Assembly: GCA_028708845.1 (NCBI GenBank)
Contig: JAQVXZ010000004.1
Span: 1 to 64,000, forward strand
Length of the DNA stretch: 64,000 bases
Reading direction: 5' to 3'
DNA from: Bacteroidales bacterium
GTDB lineage: Bacteria; Bacteroidota; Bacteroidia; Bacteroidales; P3
Within the stretch, counting starts at the first letter, position 1. Each line of letters begins with the position of its first letter. This document shows positions 47,190 through 56,325 of this stretch, piece after piece. The position numbers and the translations under genes were made by a program. The notes beneath the pieces are model-generated. The model made no database searches. It saw only the letters and a program-made list of their open reading frames with translations, and had not been told where the DNA came from.

Positions 47190-49459
47190 TTATTTTGGGC
47201 TACCAATAACTGCAACGGTGCCTTTTTTCTTTTGACTTAATCCGTCACCGTCCTTATAAACTAGATACCAAACATAGGTTCCGTCCTGCGCATAGCCTCC
47301 ACTTTTAAGTTTACCATTCCATCCTCCTCCAATTTTGTTATTTGTTGTGAATATTTTTTCTCCCCATATATTAAATATCGAAAGTTCATACTCTAATGGA
47401 ATTGATGAGAAAGGTAAGAAAACTGATGTTATATCTCCTGAGCCTGGAGTAAAAGCATTAGGAAGATATATGGTGAAGTCTGGTTTAACAATAACTCTTC
47501 CTCTTGCTGTATCTGGACATAATGCCTCATTATAAGCAACCAATATAACTTCATATTCTCCTGGTTGGTCGTTAGGATAAACATGGTATCCATTTTCATC
47601 TGTTGAGGTCTCTCCATCCCCAAAGTCCCAAAGTACTGAATGAGAATTCGCCGTTAGATTAATAAATTTAGTTTGTGTATTTATATAGGTTAGGTTGGTT
47701 GGATTTAACGACATTGTTGCGTTAACATTTGGATATGCGGTAATAGTAATTTGATTTTTTGCCTCACAACCAAACTCATCGCTAATTGTAACTTTATATG
47801 TTGTTTGACCACTTGGCATTGCTATAGGACTAAGGGCTGTATTGTTTTGTGCTAGTTTAAGGTCGGCAGGAATAGATGTCCAAACACATGTCACTGCATT
47901 TGTGCAAGAAAGCTGAATGCTATCTCCTTCACATATCTTATCTCTGTCAGTACTTACTTCGGTAGTTCCGGTATTAACTCTAAAGTTAACAGTTTTTGAA
48001 ATTTCTCTAAAGCACTCATCTTTTGCCGTAATGGTAATTGTTATTGGTTCAGTAATTGTTACATAGTTTGAATCTGCGGTTGGTCTTTCTCCAATTGGTT
48101 GACCATCGGGTCCTGTCCATAAATATGTTGTATTACCAATTCCATTAATTACTTTTGCTTGTAATAGCTCTCTTTGAGGTAATACATTATTACAATAAAC
48201 TGTATCGTTTCTTATATATGAGAATTCAAAGGTTTCAGGAACAACTGCTTTAATTAATATTGTGTCCATTTTAGAACAAGGAGTTGTATTTTCTGTTATT
48301 ATCTTTAAGGTTTTTATTTGTCCAGGAATGTCTGATGGGTCTGTAAGAAAGTTGATTATAGTCTGAGCAATAGAGTCTCCTTCTGGAAATGTTAGTTGGT
48401 TACCAAATGCTTCATAATCTACACCTTCAACCATATCACCTTCAACTTGAAAAGTATAAGTATCGTATTCTGTAGCTGGTCTATTAAGTTTAGCAGTAAT
48501 AGTTGTTGATGAGCATCTAGCTTTTATTAATAAAGTATCACCACTACTAGGCCCTTCAGTTAATCCACTAAGATCAACCGCATCTGTTTTAAATGAATTA
48601 GCTCCAAGATATACTGAAGAATTTAATGCATGGTCTGAAACATTACAAATAGCTATAGAAATTGAATATTTATAGCAAGGAGCTACTGTAATTCTCTTTG
48701 TTTCAAGAGCAATTGTATAGCCTTGCATTTTATTAATTGAAGAACCGCTTGTGAGTTGAATATGTAAATGAGAATTTGAAGGGTCTGTGCCACTAGTACC
48801 ATACCCGCTATTAACAGTATTAATAGTAACGGGTAGTTCTGGGTATGTGTCAGGAATTATTGCAATATTATAATTTGCAATTGAGGTGTATCCAGCAATA
48901 GTAGTAGGACTTCCGTCGTCTAAAAGTGGTCCAGTAACGAAGAATCCAAATGCATCGTTGTAGTTGGAGTTAACATAACCAGGGTATTCATCGCTTGCAA
49001 AAACATATTTAAAAGAAACTTCATTTCCTTGAGGAACGAAGTCGAATGATAGTACTCCAATATCGTTCATAGACTTGTCGCTTAATCCAAGGTCGTTAAG
49101 TACTAATCTAAGAGGTACTGCAATTTCTTCGTTATCACTTGCAGGAACTGCATTGGAGCTATGAGTACCATATGGACCAGCTGCTGCATCTTGAATATCC
49201 CCAGTAACAATAACCAAACCGCTACTTAGTTTAATATTCTGTCCTGATGTGTCGGCATTAGTAAAAGTTCCAAATTGATTTGAGTTTGCAACTTCTAGCC
49301 CATTGAATCTAACGTTAGAAACCTCAACACCTCCTCCTATAAAATAGGTTTCAATAATTTCTTGAACGTTTTGTCCACTTCTTGGTGTGCATACTACTTG
49401 TGATTGTCCTAAATTAAATAAGGGATAAGTAATGCTAATAGGTATAATATTTTTTTCAT
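47190..49459 (-). CDS. choice-of-anchor L / PKD protein with T9SS type B sorting domain, frameshifted
   Basis: The intact frame runs from about 49468 to 47190 but has no ATG; the first usable codon in it is a TTG at 49217, which would skip the export signal. An ATG at 49459, just after a TATCTTTG -7 box (49482-49489), opens MKKILYLLALLIPYLI, a clear signal peptide, and then hits a stop. One extra base near 49409-49412 would join it to GQSQVVCTPRSGQNVQ. The body has a choice-of-anchor L domain, a Cys-containing Ig-like region, a PKD domain (VLWDFGDGETS) and a gliding-motility-type C-terminal domain (YLPNAFTPG to the end). Surface adhesin-like cargo. Confidence 0.8.
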
Positions 49460-49574
49460 AACTTAACTTTTATTTGTCTCGCAAAGATAATAATTATTGC
49501 AATATTCTTGTATTTATAACACTATAAATCTAATTTTTGTTTACTTTTGCCATTACAAATAATTAAAACTAGAA

Positions 49575-50384
49575 TTGAAAAAGGATTTATTTTTACTAAA
49601 AAAGGCTTTAAAACCTTTTTATAATATGTATCTAAAGCTATATATGGATTTAGATAAGACTGAAAACGACTTAATAGAAACAGAGTTTAATAGGAAGGTT
49701 ATTAGGCTAGACAATGACGTGTCAGATATTATGACAGCTAGGGTTGATATATTGGCATTAGAGTTTTCAACTCCCTTTAATGAAGTTATGGAGACTATTG
49801 CAAAGAGTGGGTTTTCGAGGATTCCTGTTTACGAAAATGAATTAGACCAAATAAAAGGGGTGCTTCATGTTAAGGATCTTTTTAAATACTTATGCGTTGA
49901 TAAAGAATTTGAATGGAATAGGATAATTAGGGAAGCTTTTTTTGTTCCAGAAACAAAGGACGTTAATGACCTGTTAAAAGAGTTTCAAGAAGATAAACGT
50001 CACCAAGCAATTGTTGTTGACGAGTTTGGCTCTGTTGTAGGAATTGTTAGCTTAGAGGATATTTTAGAAGAAATTGTTGGAGAGATTATTGATGAATTTG
50101 ACTCCCTACAACCTTCATTATTTACAAGACTAGGGAAGAGGAGCTATTTGTTCGCAGGCAAAATTAGTATTAATGACTTCTGTAAAGCAATTGGTCTTCC
50201 TGACGATAAGCTTTTTGAAGAGGTTAAGGGTGATGCTGATACTTTGGCGGGAATGCTTATTGAAATTGCAGGTCATTTGCCAAAGCAAGGAGAGAAGATC
50301 AAGTTCCAGAACTATATCTTTGTTGTTGAAAAAGCTGACAATAGAAGGATTGAAATAGTTAAACTTACTATTAAAATTGATTAG
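49575..50384 (+). CDS. gldE: GldE-like CBS/CorC-domain protein lacking the membrane domain
   Basis: 269 residues from the TTG at 49575, or 252 from the ATG at 49626; an in-frame stop lies just upstream at 49560. A CBS pair (DIMTARVDILALEFSTPFNEVMETI to DEFGSVVGIVSLEDILEEIVGEI) is followed by a CorC/HlyC domain ending in VEKADNRRIEIVKL. The position next to gldD identifies it as the GldE counterpart, needed for gliding/T9SS in Flavobacterium. Typical GldE proteins have an N-terminal DUF21/CNNM membrane domain of about 150-180 residues that is absent here. A TACTTTTG element lies at 49542-49549. Confidence 0.8.
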   Translation: MKKDLFLLKKALKPFYNMYLKLYMDLDKTENDLIETEFNRKVIRLDNDVSDIMTARVDILALEFSTPFNEVMETIAKSGFSRIPVYENELDQIKGVLHVKDLFKYLCVDKEFEWNRIIREAFFVPETKDVNDLLKEFQEDKRHQAIVVDEFGSVVGIVSLEDILEEIVGEIIDEFDSLQPSLFTRLGKRSYLFAGKISINDFCKAIGLPDDKLFEEVKGDADTLAGMLIEIAGHLPKQGEKIKFQNYIFVVEKADNRRIEIVKLTIKID

Positions 50385-50391
50385 TACTAAG

Positions 50392-50982
50392 ATGCAAAAG
50401 AGATTTTTTTTATTAGCGATATTATCTGCGGGTCTTTTCATTGCTTGCTCGGGAGATAAAAACTCAGCCCCTAAGCCAAAGACTTATTTCCGAATAGACG
50501 TTCCTTTACCAATCTATCAGAAGTTCGATACCTTAGGACTTCCTTTTATGTTTGATTATCCAAACTATGGAGTCGTAGAAAAAGCAGAACAAAGGTTTGA
50601 TAATAAGAATTGGTTTAATATAAACTATCCTGATTATGGATGTAAGTTATATTTAAGCTTTGTTGGTCTTTCTCCAAAAAACACTTTGTCTAATCTGGTA
50701 AATGACAGTTATAATTTAACCAAAGAACACGATAAGTTTTCAAGTGGAGTAATAGAAAGAGCATATTCGAATCAGGAGGCTAAGGTTTATGGTTATGTTT
50801 TTGAGATAAAAGGAACCAAGGTAGTTTCGCCTTATCAGTTTTACATAACCGATAGTTCTCGTTATTTTGTTAGAGGAGCTTTATATATTGAGTCAAGCCC
50901 AAATACCGATTCCCTTTCTCCAATAATCCAGAGACTGACCCAAGACTTAGATTATATGATTTCTACCTTTGAGTGGAAGTAG
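50392..50982 (+). CDS. gldD: gliding-motility/T9SS lipoprotein GldD
   Basis: The ATG at 50392 gives 196 residues; the longer reading begins at a TTG at 50377 inside gldE. The lipobox is LFIAC, followed by KPKTYFRIDVPLPIYQKFD and LPFMFDYPNYG, which are diagnostic for GldD. The protein is anchored in the membrane and supports T9SS or gliding function together with GldE. The gene follows the gldE stop by 7 bp. Confidence 0.92.
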   Translation: MQKRFFLLAILSAGLFIACSGDKNSAPKPKTYFRIDVPLPIYQKFDTLGLPFMFDYPNYGVVEKAEQRFDNKNWFNINYPDYGCKLYLSFVGLSPKNTLSNLVNDSYNLTKEHDKFSSGVIERAYSNQEAKVYGYVFEIKGTKVVSPYQFYITDSSRYFVRGALYIESSPNTDSLSPIIQRLTQDLDYMISTFEWK

Positions 50983-50998
50983 TGCTTATATGCTAAAA

Positions 50999-51145
50999 TG
51001 AAACGCTGTTTCAGAGAAATGAATCAAAGAAAGAATTTACTGAAACAAAGAAAGGATTTACTGAAACTTCGTTTCAAGAAATTAAAACAGCGTTTCAGTG
51101 GATTAAAACGAAGATCTAATTTGGTGAAACAAAGAAAGAAAAAGG
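50999..51145. repeat. 21-bp tandem array, seven units, clearest palindromic cores
   Basis: Seven units start at 50999, 51020, 51041, 51062, 51083, 51104 and 51125, each exactly 21 bp. Cores: TGAAACGCTGTTTCA, TGAATCAAAGAAAGA, TGAAACAAAGAAAGG, TGAAACTTCGTTTCA, TAAAACAGCGTTTCA, TAAAACGAAGATCTA, TGAAACAAAGAAAGA. The first and fourth are perfect inverted repeats TGAAAC-N3-GTTTCA. The array lies between convergent gldD and the DUF5606 gene and runs into a terminator. Confidence 0.95.
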
Positions 51146-51179
51146 GACTTAATTAATCAATAACTAAGCCCCTTTCTTT
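51137..51179 (-). terminator. terminator between gldD and the DUF5606 gene
   Basis: AAAAAGGGACTTA near 51139-51151 pairs with TAAGCCCCTTTCTT at 51165-51178 with a few mismatches. It is T-rich on the minus strand and overlaps the last unit of the array. Confidence 0.6.
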
Positions 51180-51200
51180 ATGTTGAAAAGCCTAAATAAA

Positions 51201-51632
51201 CTATTCTTCAGTAGCTTTTTCAGTCTCTTGTGTTTCTTCTTCTTTCTCGTTTAAGTCAATAAGATTTATTTGATTTAATATATTATACCAAGTAAATAGC
51301 TTTTTCATATCAGAGGTATAAACCCTTTCTAAATCAACATTAGGAAGCACTTCTTTCATATAGCTAACAAGTTCTTTAGTATCCGATTTAGGGTTGATAC
51401 ATTCCTTGCCTTCTTCTTTCTTATAAATTTCTTGAAAGACTTTTGACAGTGGCACATCTTCATCAGTTGTGAATATGCTTATATCTTCTAGTGAGCTGAT
51501 TTTTTCTTTTGCAAATGCTTGTTGGCGTTTGCCGTCAATTAGAGATTCTATTAATGCTCCGTTTTTTGTTTGTGAAACAAGTTTAAACAATCCTGGCTTG
51601 CCCGATATTGATAATATCTTACTTAAATCCAT
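51201..51632 (-). CDS. DUF5606-family protein
   Basis: 143 residues. MDLSKILSISGKPGLFKLVSQTKNGALIESLIDGKRQ is the conserved start of a Bacteroidota family now called DUF5606; the SM-like/beta N-terminus suggests nucleic-acid or protein binding but no function is known. The last 20 residues are Glu-rich. It follows the S4-domain gene by about 40 bp, perhaps in one transcript. Confidence 0.8.
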   Translation of the reverse strand: MDLSKILSISGKPGLFKLVSQTKNGALIESLIDGKRQQAFAKEKISSLEDISIFTTDEDVPLSKVFQEIYKKEEGKECINPKSDTKELVSYMKEVLPNVDLERVYTSDMKKLFTWYNILNQINLIDLNEKEEETQETEKATEE

Positions 51633-51674
51633 ACTTTTAATTTGTTTTATTATATTAGTTCTTATTTGGTATTC

Positions 51675-51890
51675 TTATATTATTTCGATCCTATCTTCCA
51701 TTATCTCAACAAAATCGCCCTTTCTTAGCTTAGCTCTTTTGCGGTAATCAACCTCTCCATTAACCTTTACCTCCCCATAAACAACCATTTCTTGAGCTAT
51801 TGCTCCGCTATCGGCAATACCAGTAGCTTTTAGTAATTGTATAAGTTGAATAAATTCGTCCTTCTCTCTTAGTTGAAATTTTGTTGTCAT
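51675..51890 (-). CDS. S4-domain RNA-binding protein (YaaA/YbcJ-like)
   Basis: 71 residues, a single S4 domain: FIQLIQLLKATGIADSGAIAQEMVVYGEVKVNGEVDYRKRAKLRKGD. The length and pattern match YbcJ/YaaA-type proteins that bind structured RNA, probably rRNA. No additional domain. Confidence 0.9.
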   Translation of the reverse strand: MTTKFQLREKDEFIQLIQLLKATGIADSGAIAQEMVVYGEVKVNGEVDYRKRAKLRKGDFVEIMEDRIEII

Positions 51891-51981
51891 GTCTTCTTAA
51901 TTAAAATAGAGGTGCAAATTTACAATTTTATGGATAGGTAACGTTATTCTATGCAATTTATTTAATAAAAGAGTAAATAAA

Positions 51982-52012
51982 AGAGCCCTCATATAATTAA
52001 AATGAGGGCTCT
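51982..52012 (-). terminator. terminator of the peptide transporter gene
   Basis: Perfect 11-bp inverted repeat AGAGCCCTCAT / ATGAGGGCTCT with a 9-nt loop, T-rich on the minus-strand side. Confidence 0.8.
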
Positions 52013-52041
52013 AATAAAAGTTTTTATGTTTTTATTGCTTA

Positions 52042-53571
52042 TTATCTTGCAACTCTTTCAAGCCACTTAAGCATAAATATCATTGTAAACATTGAAATCA
52101 AACAAGCTGACACGAAGATAGTCCATGTTGCCCATACTGGAATAGTATTATAGAATATTACTCCAATAAACAATAGTTGGTTACCTAATGCTGTTGCACT
52201 CAACCAACCTCCTTGCATAATACCTTGGTATTTAGGTGGTGCAACCTTAGAAACGAATGCGATTCCAAGAGGAGATATAAATAGTTCTGCAACTGTAAGG
52301 ATTAAATAAGTTCCTATTAGTAACCATGGAGTAACTCTCATAGCATCTGGAACTCCTCCTGCTGCAATTCTTTCTGCTGCTGTTGGAAGTCCAATAGAGC
52401 CAATAGACATTACTGCAAAAGCTGTAGCTGCAATACCCATACCGATAGCAATCTTCTTAGGAGTTGAGATTTCTATGCCTCTAGCCTTAAGCCATCCAAA
52501 GAAACCAATCACGATTGGAGTAAGGAAAACTACGAATATAGGGTTAAATGCTTGGAAGACTTCAGCACCTTGAAGTGTAGTAAAGCCAAGGTTGATATTA
52601 ATCATTTTCGTATAGTCATTGGCAAAAAGAGTTAGAGATTGTCCGTTTTGGTGGAATGAGAACCAGAAGAATATAACCACTGCAAATACTGCAAAAAGAG
52701 CATAAAGTCTTTGTTTTACTTCCTTAGCATCCATTTCAACTTCCTTAACAGTACCAGCATCTGTCTTAACAATAGTCTTCATTGAAGGGTCTGGAAGGTT
52801 CTTTTTGTTAGCGATGAATATAGATAGTGATATAACCATTGCAATGATAGCAATACCGAAAGAATAGTGATATCCTTCCATAAATACGTTAAGATAAGTA
52901 GTAGCAAACTCACCTATATTAGATACATCTCCACCAACTTTCTCTGCAAGTTCAGTAAAACGAGTTGTTGCATCTGGGCTTAGAGTTCCACTAACATATT
53001 GGTTGCAAAGACCAGGAAGGTCAGCATTAAACTCAAAACCTTTACTCTTTACCCACCAGTTCCTTAAACCAACAGCCATAAGAGGAGCAAACATAGCCCC
53101 AACGTTAATGAACATATAGAAGATTTGGAAGCCTACTTCTCTCTTATCTGAGTACTTTGGGTTATCGTAAAGTTGACCTACAACAGCTTGTAAGTTACCT
53201 TTAAACAAACCGTTTCCAAAAGCTATTGAGAACAATCCAAAGCATGTAATAGCAAAAACCAAAGGCATATTCTCAACAGGAGTCTTAGTTGGAATAGCCA
53301 GAAGGATGTATCCCACTGTCATTAACACCAAACCAACCAAGATAGTACCTTTATACTTCTTGGTTTTATCAGCGATTAGACCACCGACTAAAGCCAGAAT
53401 GTAGATTAAGGCATAGAAGACTGAATAGATAATTGCGCCTTCTGAACCTGTGAAACCAAACTTATTGTTAAGGAACAAAAGCAGGATCGCCATCATAATG
53501 TAGAAGCCAAAACGTTCTCCCATATTGGCAAGAGCAGCCGAGACTAGCCCTTTTGGATGATTTTTAAACAT
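52042..53571 (-). CDS. POT-family (proton-dependent) oligopeptide transporter
   Basis: 509 residues with about 14 hydrophobic segments. The start HPKGLVSAALANMGERFGFYIMMAILLLFL carries the E-x-x-E-R/F-like POT motif on helix 1, and the FQIFYMFINVGAMFAPL segment (about 148-164) is the PTR2 signature. It imports di- and tripeptides with protons, a typical nutrient route for Bacteroidales. A CAAATATA element (53626-53633) is a possible -7 box. Confidence 0.93.
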   Translation of the reverse strand: MFKNHPKGLVSAALANMGERFGFYIMMAILLLFLNNKFGFTGSEGAIIYSVFYALIYILALVGGLIADKTKKYKGTILVGLVLMTVGYILLAIPTKTPVENMPLVFAITCFGLFSIAFGNGLFKGNLQAVVGQLYDNPKYSDKREVGFQIFYMFINVGAMFAPLMAVGLRNWWVKSKGFEFNADLPGLCNQYVSGTLSPDATTRFTELAEKVGGDVSNIGEFATTYLNVFMEGYHYSFGIAIIAMVISLSIFIANKKNLPDPSMKTIVKTDAGTVKEVEMDAKEVKQRLYALFAVFAVVIFFWFSFHQNGQSLTLFANDYTKMININLGFTTLQGAEVFQAFNPIFVVFLTPIVIGFFGWLKARGIEISTPKKIAIGMGIAATAFAVMSIGSIGLPTAAERIAAGGVPDAMRVTPWLLIGTYLILTVAELFISPLGIAFVSKVAPPKYQGIMQGGWLSATALGNQLLFIGVIFYNTIPVWATWTIFVSACLISMFTMIFMLKWLERVAR

Positions 53572-53732
53572 AGTTTTCTTTTTTAATTATTAAATTAATT
53601 GAACTTGATTCCTAAAATAAGAGTGCAAATATACTTAGACTTATTTACTTCACCTAATTAATTAGATAGGTTTTAACTCTTTTTTTAATATATTTGCAAT
53701 CTCGTATCAAGACCATAAGAATTTCGACTTAG

Positions 53733-54314
53733 ATGAACAAAGGAGCCAAAGAGAGGATAGTATTAGGAATAGACCCAGGGACCAATGTCTTAGGTTACTG
53801 CGTCGTAGAGCAGAAAGGAAGGGAGATGAAACTTCTTTGTATGGACGTTCTTAAGCTGGGTAAGATAGAGGATATGCCCACAAGGATGAAGATACTATTT
53901 GATTCTATTATAACTATTATCGACAAATACCACCCCGATATCCTCTCAATTGAGGCTCCATTCTTTGGGAAAAACGTTCAGTCAATGCTCAAATTGGGTA
54001 GGGCACAAGGGCTTTGTATTGCCGCAGCTTTCTCAAGAAGCATACCCTTTGTTGAGTATGCACCAAGGAAGATAAAGCAATCCATAACCGGAAATGGGGC
54101 GTCTTCAAAGGAGCAAGTTGCCCTTATGCTACAAAGAATACTAAAGTTTGAAGATATGCCAAAGTACTTAGATGCAACCGATGCCCTTGCTGCTGCTCTA
54201 TGTTATATTAACCAAAGGGATATTGTTTATGAAGAAACAACACCTGCCAAACCAAAGTCTAAGAAGGCTTCTTGGGCGAGTTTTGTTTCCGATAACCCAA
54301 ATAAGGTAAGGTAA
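53733..54314 (+). CDS. ruvC: Holliday junction resolvase RuvC
   Basis: 193 residues. The RNase H-like fold starts VLGIDPGTNVLGYCVVE (catalytic Asp14), SIEAPFFGKN holds the second acid (near residue 72) and the DATDALAAALCY helix near the end the remaining two. The Arg/Lys-rich C-terminal extension is common. It cleaves Holliday junctions with RuvAB. A TATATTTG element at 53689-53696 is the likely promoter -7 box. The gene is convergent with rsmI with a 3-bp gap. Confidence 0.96.
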   Translation: MNKGAKERIVLGIDPGTNVLGYCVVEQKGREMKLLCMDVLKLGKIEDMPTRMKILFDSIITIIDKYHPDILSIEAPFFGKNVQSMLKLGRAQGLCIAAAFSRSIPFVEYAPRKIKQSITGNGASSKEQVALMLQRILKFEDMPKYLDATDALAAALCYINQRDIVYEETTPAKPKSKKASWASFVSDNPNKVR

Positions 54315-54317
54315 TAT

Positions 54318-54995
54318 CTAAGATTTGGTTAATCCTTGTACCACAATTACTATCTCTCCCTTAATTGATTTGGCAGAGAAATAAGCAAGTAACTCCTCTA
54401 TCGTTCCCCTCTTATTCTCCTCATAAAACTTCGATAATTCTCTGCTAACACAGGCTTTTCTGTCTTTGCCAAAGTAGTCTTGGAATGAGGAAAGCGTCTT
54501 AATAAGCCTGTGAGGAGACTCATAAAAGACCATCGTTCTCTCCTCTTGAACTAAGCTTTCTAACCTTGTTTGCCTCCCTTTCTTATGGGGAAGGAAGCCC
54601 TCAAAGCAAAATCTATCACACGGAAGACCCGAATTTACAAGTGCAGGAACAAAGGCTGTTGCACCCGCAAGGGTCTCAACCTCCACATCATTCCTAATAC
54701 ATTCCCTCACCAGTAAGAAGCCCGGATCGGATATAGCCGGCGTTCCAGCATCGGTAATAAGAGCAATGGTGGCTCCCGACTTTATCTCTTGAACAATGCT
54801 TTCCACCCTTTGGTGCTCGTTGAAAAGATGATGTGACTGGAGCGGAGTCTTAATTTCGAAATGATTAAGAAGGGGTTTTGAGGTGCGAGTATCTTCGGCA
54901 AGAATCAAATCAACCTCCTTTAAAATCCGTATAGCCCTGAGAGTAATGTCTTCAAGATTGCCAATTGGAGTGGGAACAAGATAGAGTTTGGACAT
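54318..54995 (-). CDS. rsmI: 16S rRNA (cytidine-1402-2'-O)-methyltransferase
   Basis: 225 residues of the tetrapyrrole-methylase fold. LYLVPTPIGNLEDITLRAI at the start, the EDTRTS segment, ALITDAGTPAISDPGFLLV, and the GFLPHKKGRQTRLE segment are diagnostic for RsmI (YraL). It methylates C1402 of 16S rRNA. It lies 12 bp downstream of trpS, so it is co-transcribed with it. Confidence 0.95.
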   Translation of the reverse strand: MSKLYLVPTPIGNLEDITLRAIRILKEVDLILAEDTRTSKPLLNHFEIKTPLQSHHLFNEHQRVESIVQEIKSGATIALITDAGTPAISDPGFLLVRECIRNDVEVETLAGATAFVPALVNSGLPCDRFCFEGFLPHKKGRQTRLESLVQEERTMVFYESPHRLIKTLSSFQDYFGKDRKACVSRELSKFYEENKRGTIEELLAYFSAKSIKGEIVIVVQGLTKS

Positions 54996-55007
54996 ATAAT
55001 TATTTAT

Positions 55008-56006
55008 TTAGAATGGTTTAAAACCTATGATTTCCCTAACCTCTCTTATCGTTTTTTGGGCAGAATCTCTTGCCTTTTCACTCCCCTGACTTACCACCTT
55101 TTTAAGATAAAGCTCATCTTTTTCAATATCAAGTATCCTCTCTCTAAAAGGCAAAGTGAAGTTTACCATATCCTGAGCCAGCTCCTTCTTCATATCACCA
55201 TAGCGAATCGAACACTCATTATACTTCTTTTCAAAGAACTCAACCTTGTCCTTACTTGATACAAGTCGCATAAGTGAAAACAAATTATCAATCTCTTGCG
55301 ACATTGGTTCCCTCTCTTTGGTAGGACCAGAATCGGTCTTTGCCCTCATAATCTTCTTCCTTATAACGCTCGGATCGTCCACTAAGAACAGCGCATTACC
55401 CTCTGTCTCACTCTTTCCCATCTTACCACTGCCGTCCAAACCTGGCACCTTCACAAGCTCATTACCAAAGTTGTAAGCCACAGGCTCGGGGAAATAATCC
55501 ACCCCATACATCCTATTAAACCTGCCAGCAAAGTCTCTTGTCATCTCCAAATGCTGCTCTTGATCCTTACCAACCGGCACATGAGTGGCCCTATGTATAA
55601 GAATATCAGCCGCCATAAGGCAAGGATAGGTCAGAAGTCCGGCGTTAACATTATTCGGATTCTGCCTAATTTTATCCTTAAACGAAGTAACCCTCTCCAA
55701 TTCTCCAAGATACGCATTCATATTTAAGAACATATAAAGCTCACAAGTCTCAGGCACTTCGCTCTGAATGTATATAGTTGACCTCTGAGGATCGAGCCCA
55801 CAGGCCAAGTACTGTGCCAATATAGTCCTAACATTATAATGTAAATCCTTAGGATTAGGGTGAGTTGTTAGGGAGTGATAGTCGGCAACAAAGAAATAAC
55901 AATTATGATTTTCTTGTAGGGAAATAAAATTTTTCAATGCTCCAAAATAGCTTCCAAGATGAAGATTCCCCGTAGGACGCATTCCACTTACTATAGTTTC
56001 CATCAT
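55008..56006 (-). CDS. trpS: tryptophanyl-tRNA synthetase
   Basis: 332 residues (331 from the second Met), standard for bacterial TrpS. The class I HIGH-type motif is in TGNLHLGSYFGAL near residues 12-24 and the KMSKS-type motif reads GSGKMGKSE near 195. CAAAGATA at 56030-56037 (TATCTTTG on the minus strand) is the likely -7 box. Confidence 0.96.
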   Translation of the reverse strand: MMETIVSGMRPTGNLHLGSYFGALKNFISLQENHNCYFFVADYHSLTTHPNPKDLHYNVRTILAQYLACGLDPQRSTIYIQSEVPETCELYMFLNMNAYLGELERVTSFKDKIRQNPNNVNAGLLTYPCLMAADILIHRATHVPVGKDQEQHLEMTRDFAGRFNRMYGVDYFPEPVAYNFGNELVKVPGLDGSGKMGKSETEGNALFLVDDPSVIRKKIMRAKTDSGPTKEREPMSQEIDNLFSLMRLVSSKDKVEFFEKKYNECSIRYGDMKKELAQDMVNFTLPFRERILDIEKDELYLKKVVSQGSEKARDSAQKTIREVREIIGFKPF

Positions 56007-56209
56007 ATAAATCTAAGATTTGAATTTTGCAAAGATAGGATAAAATTAATTATTTTCTGCAAATCGCCCCCCATATACCACCAAGAAATAAGACGCAAAG
56101 TAACTTTAATAGTTTGTTTTTCTTTGACTAATTAGTATTAAATTAATATTTTGTCTGTCAAGTTATTATACTTTATCCATGTTATTAAAGCATAAAAGAT
56201 ACATATAAG

Positions 56210-56240
56210 TTTGGGTTTAAAGTAATTATTCTTATATTTG
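56210..56240 (+). promoter_or_regulatory. Bacteroidota-type promoter of the lipoprotein pair
   Basis: TTTG at 56210-56213, 19-bp spacer, TATATTTG at 56233-56240, a perfect match. It places the transcription start near 56247. Confidence 0.75.
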
Positions 56241-56325
56241 CCCCCAGAACTACTTCATATAAAGCTTTCTAATATTAAGGAATATGAAGTCTGGAGTGGA
56301 GAAAAAACATATAAAATACAAAGAT

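Noticed and set aside
49450-49459. Slippage at the A7 run after the ATG as the site of the frameshift in the T9SS cargo gene
   Set aside because: Shifting there would give a start of the MKKNIIPISITYPLF type, a poorer signal peptide than MKKILYLLALLIPYLI. The shift is more likely near 49409-49412, although slippage at A7 is not fully excluded.
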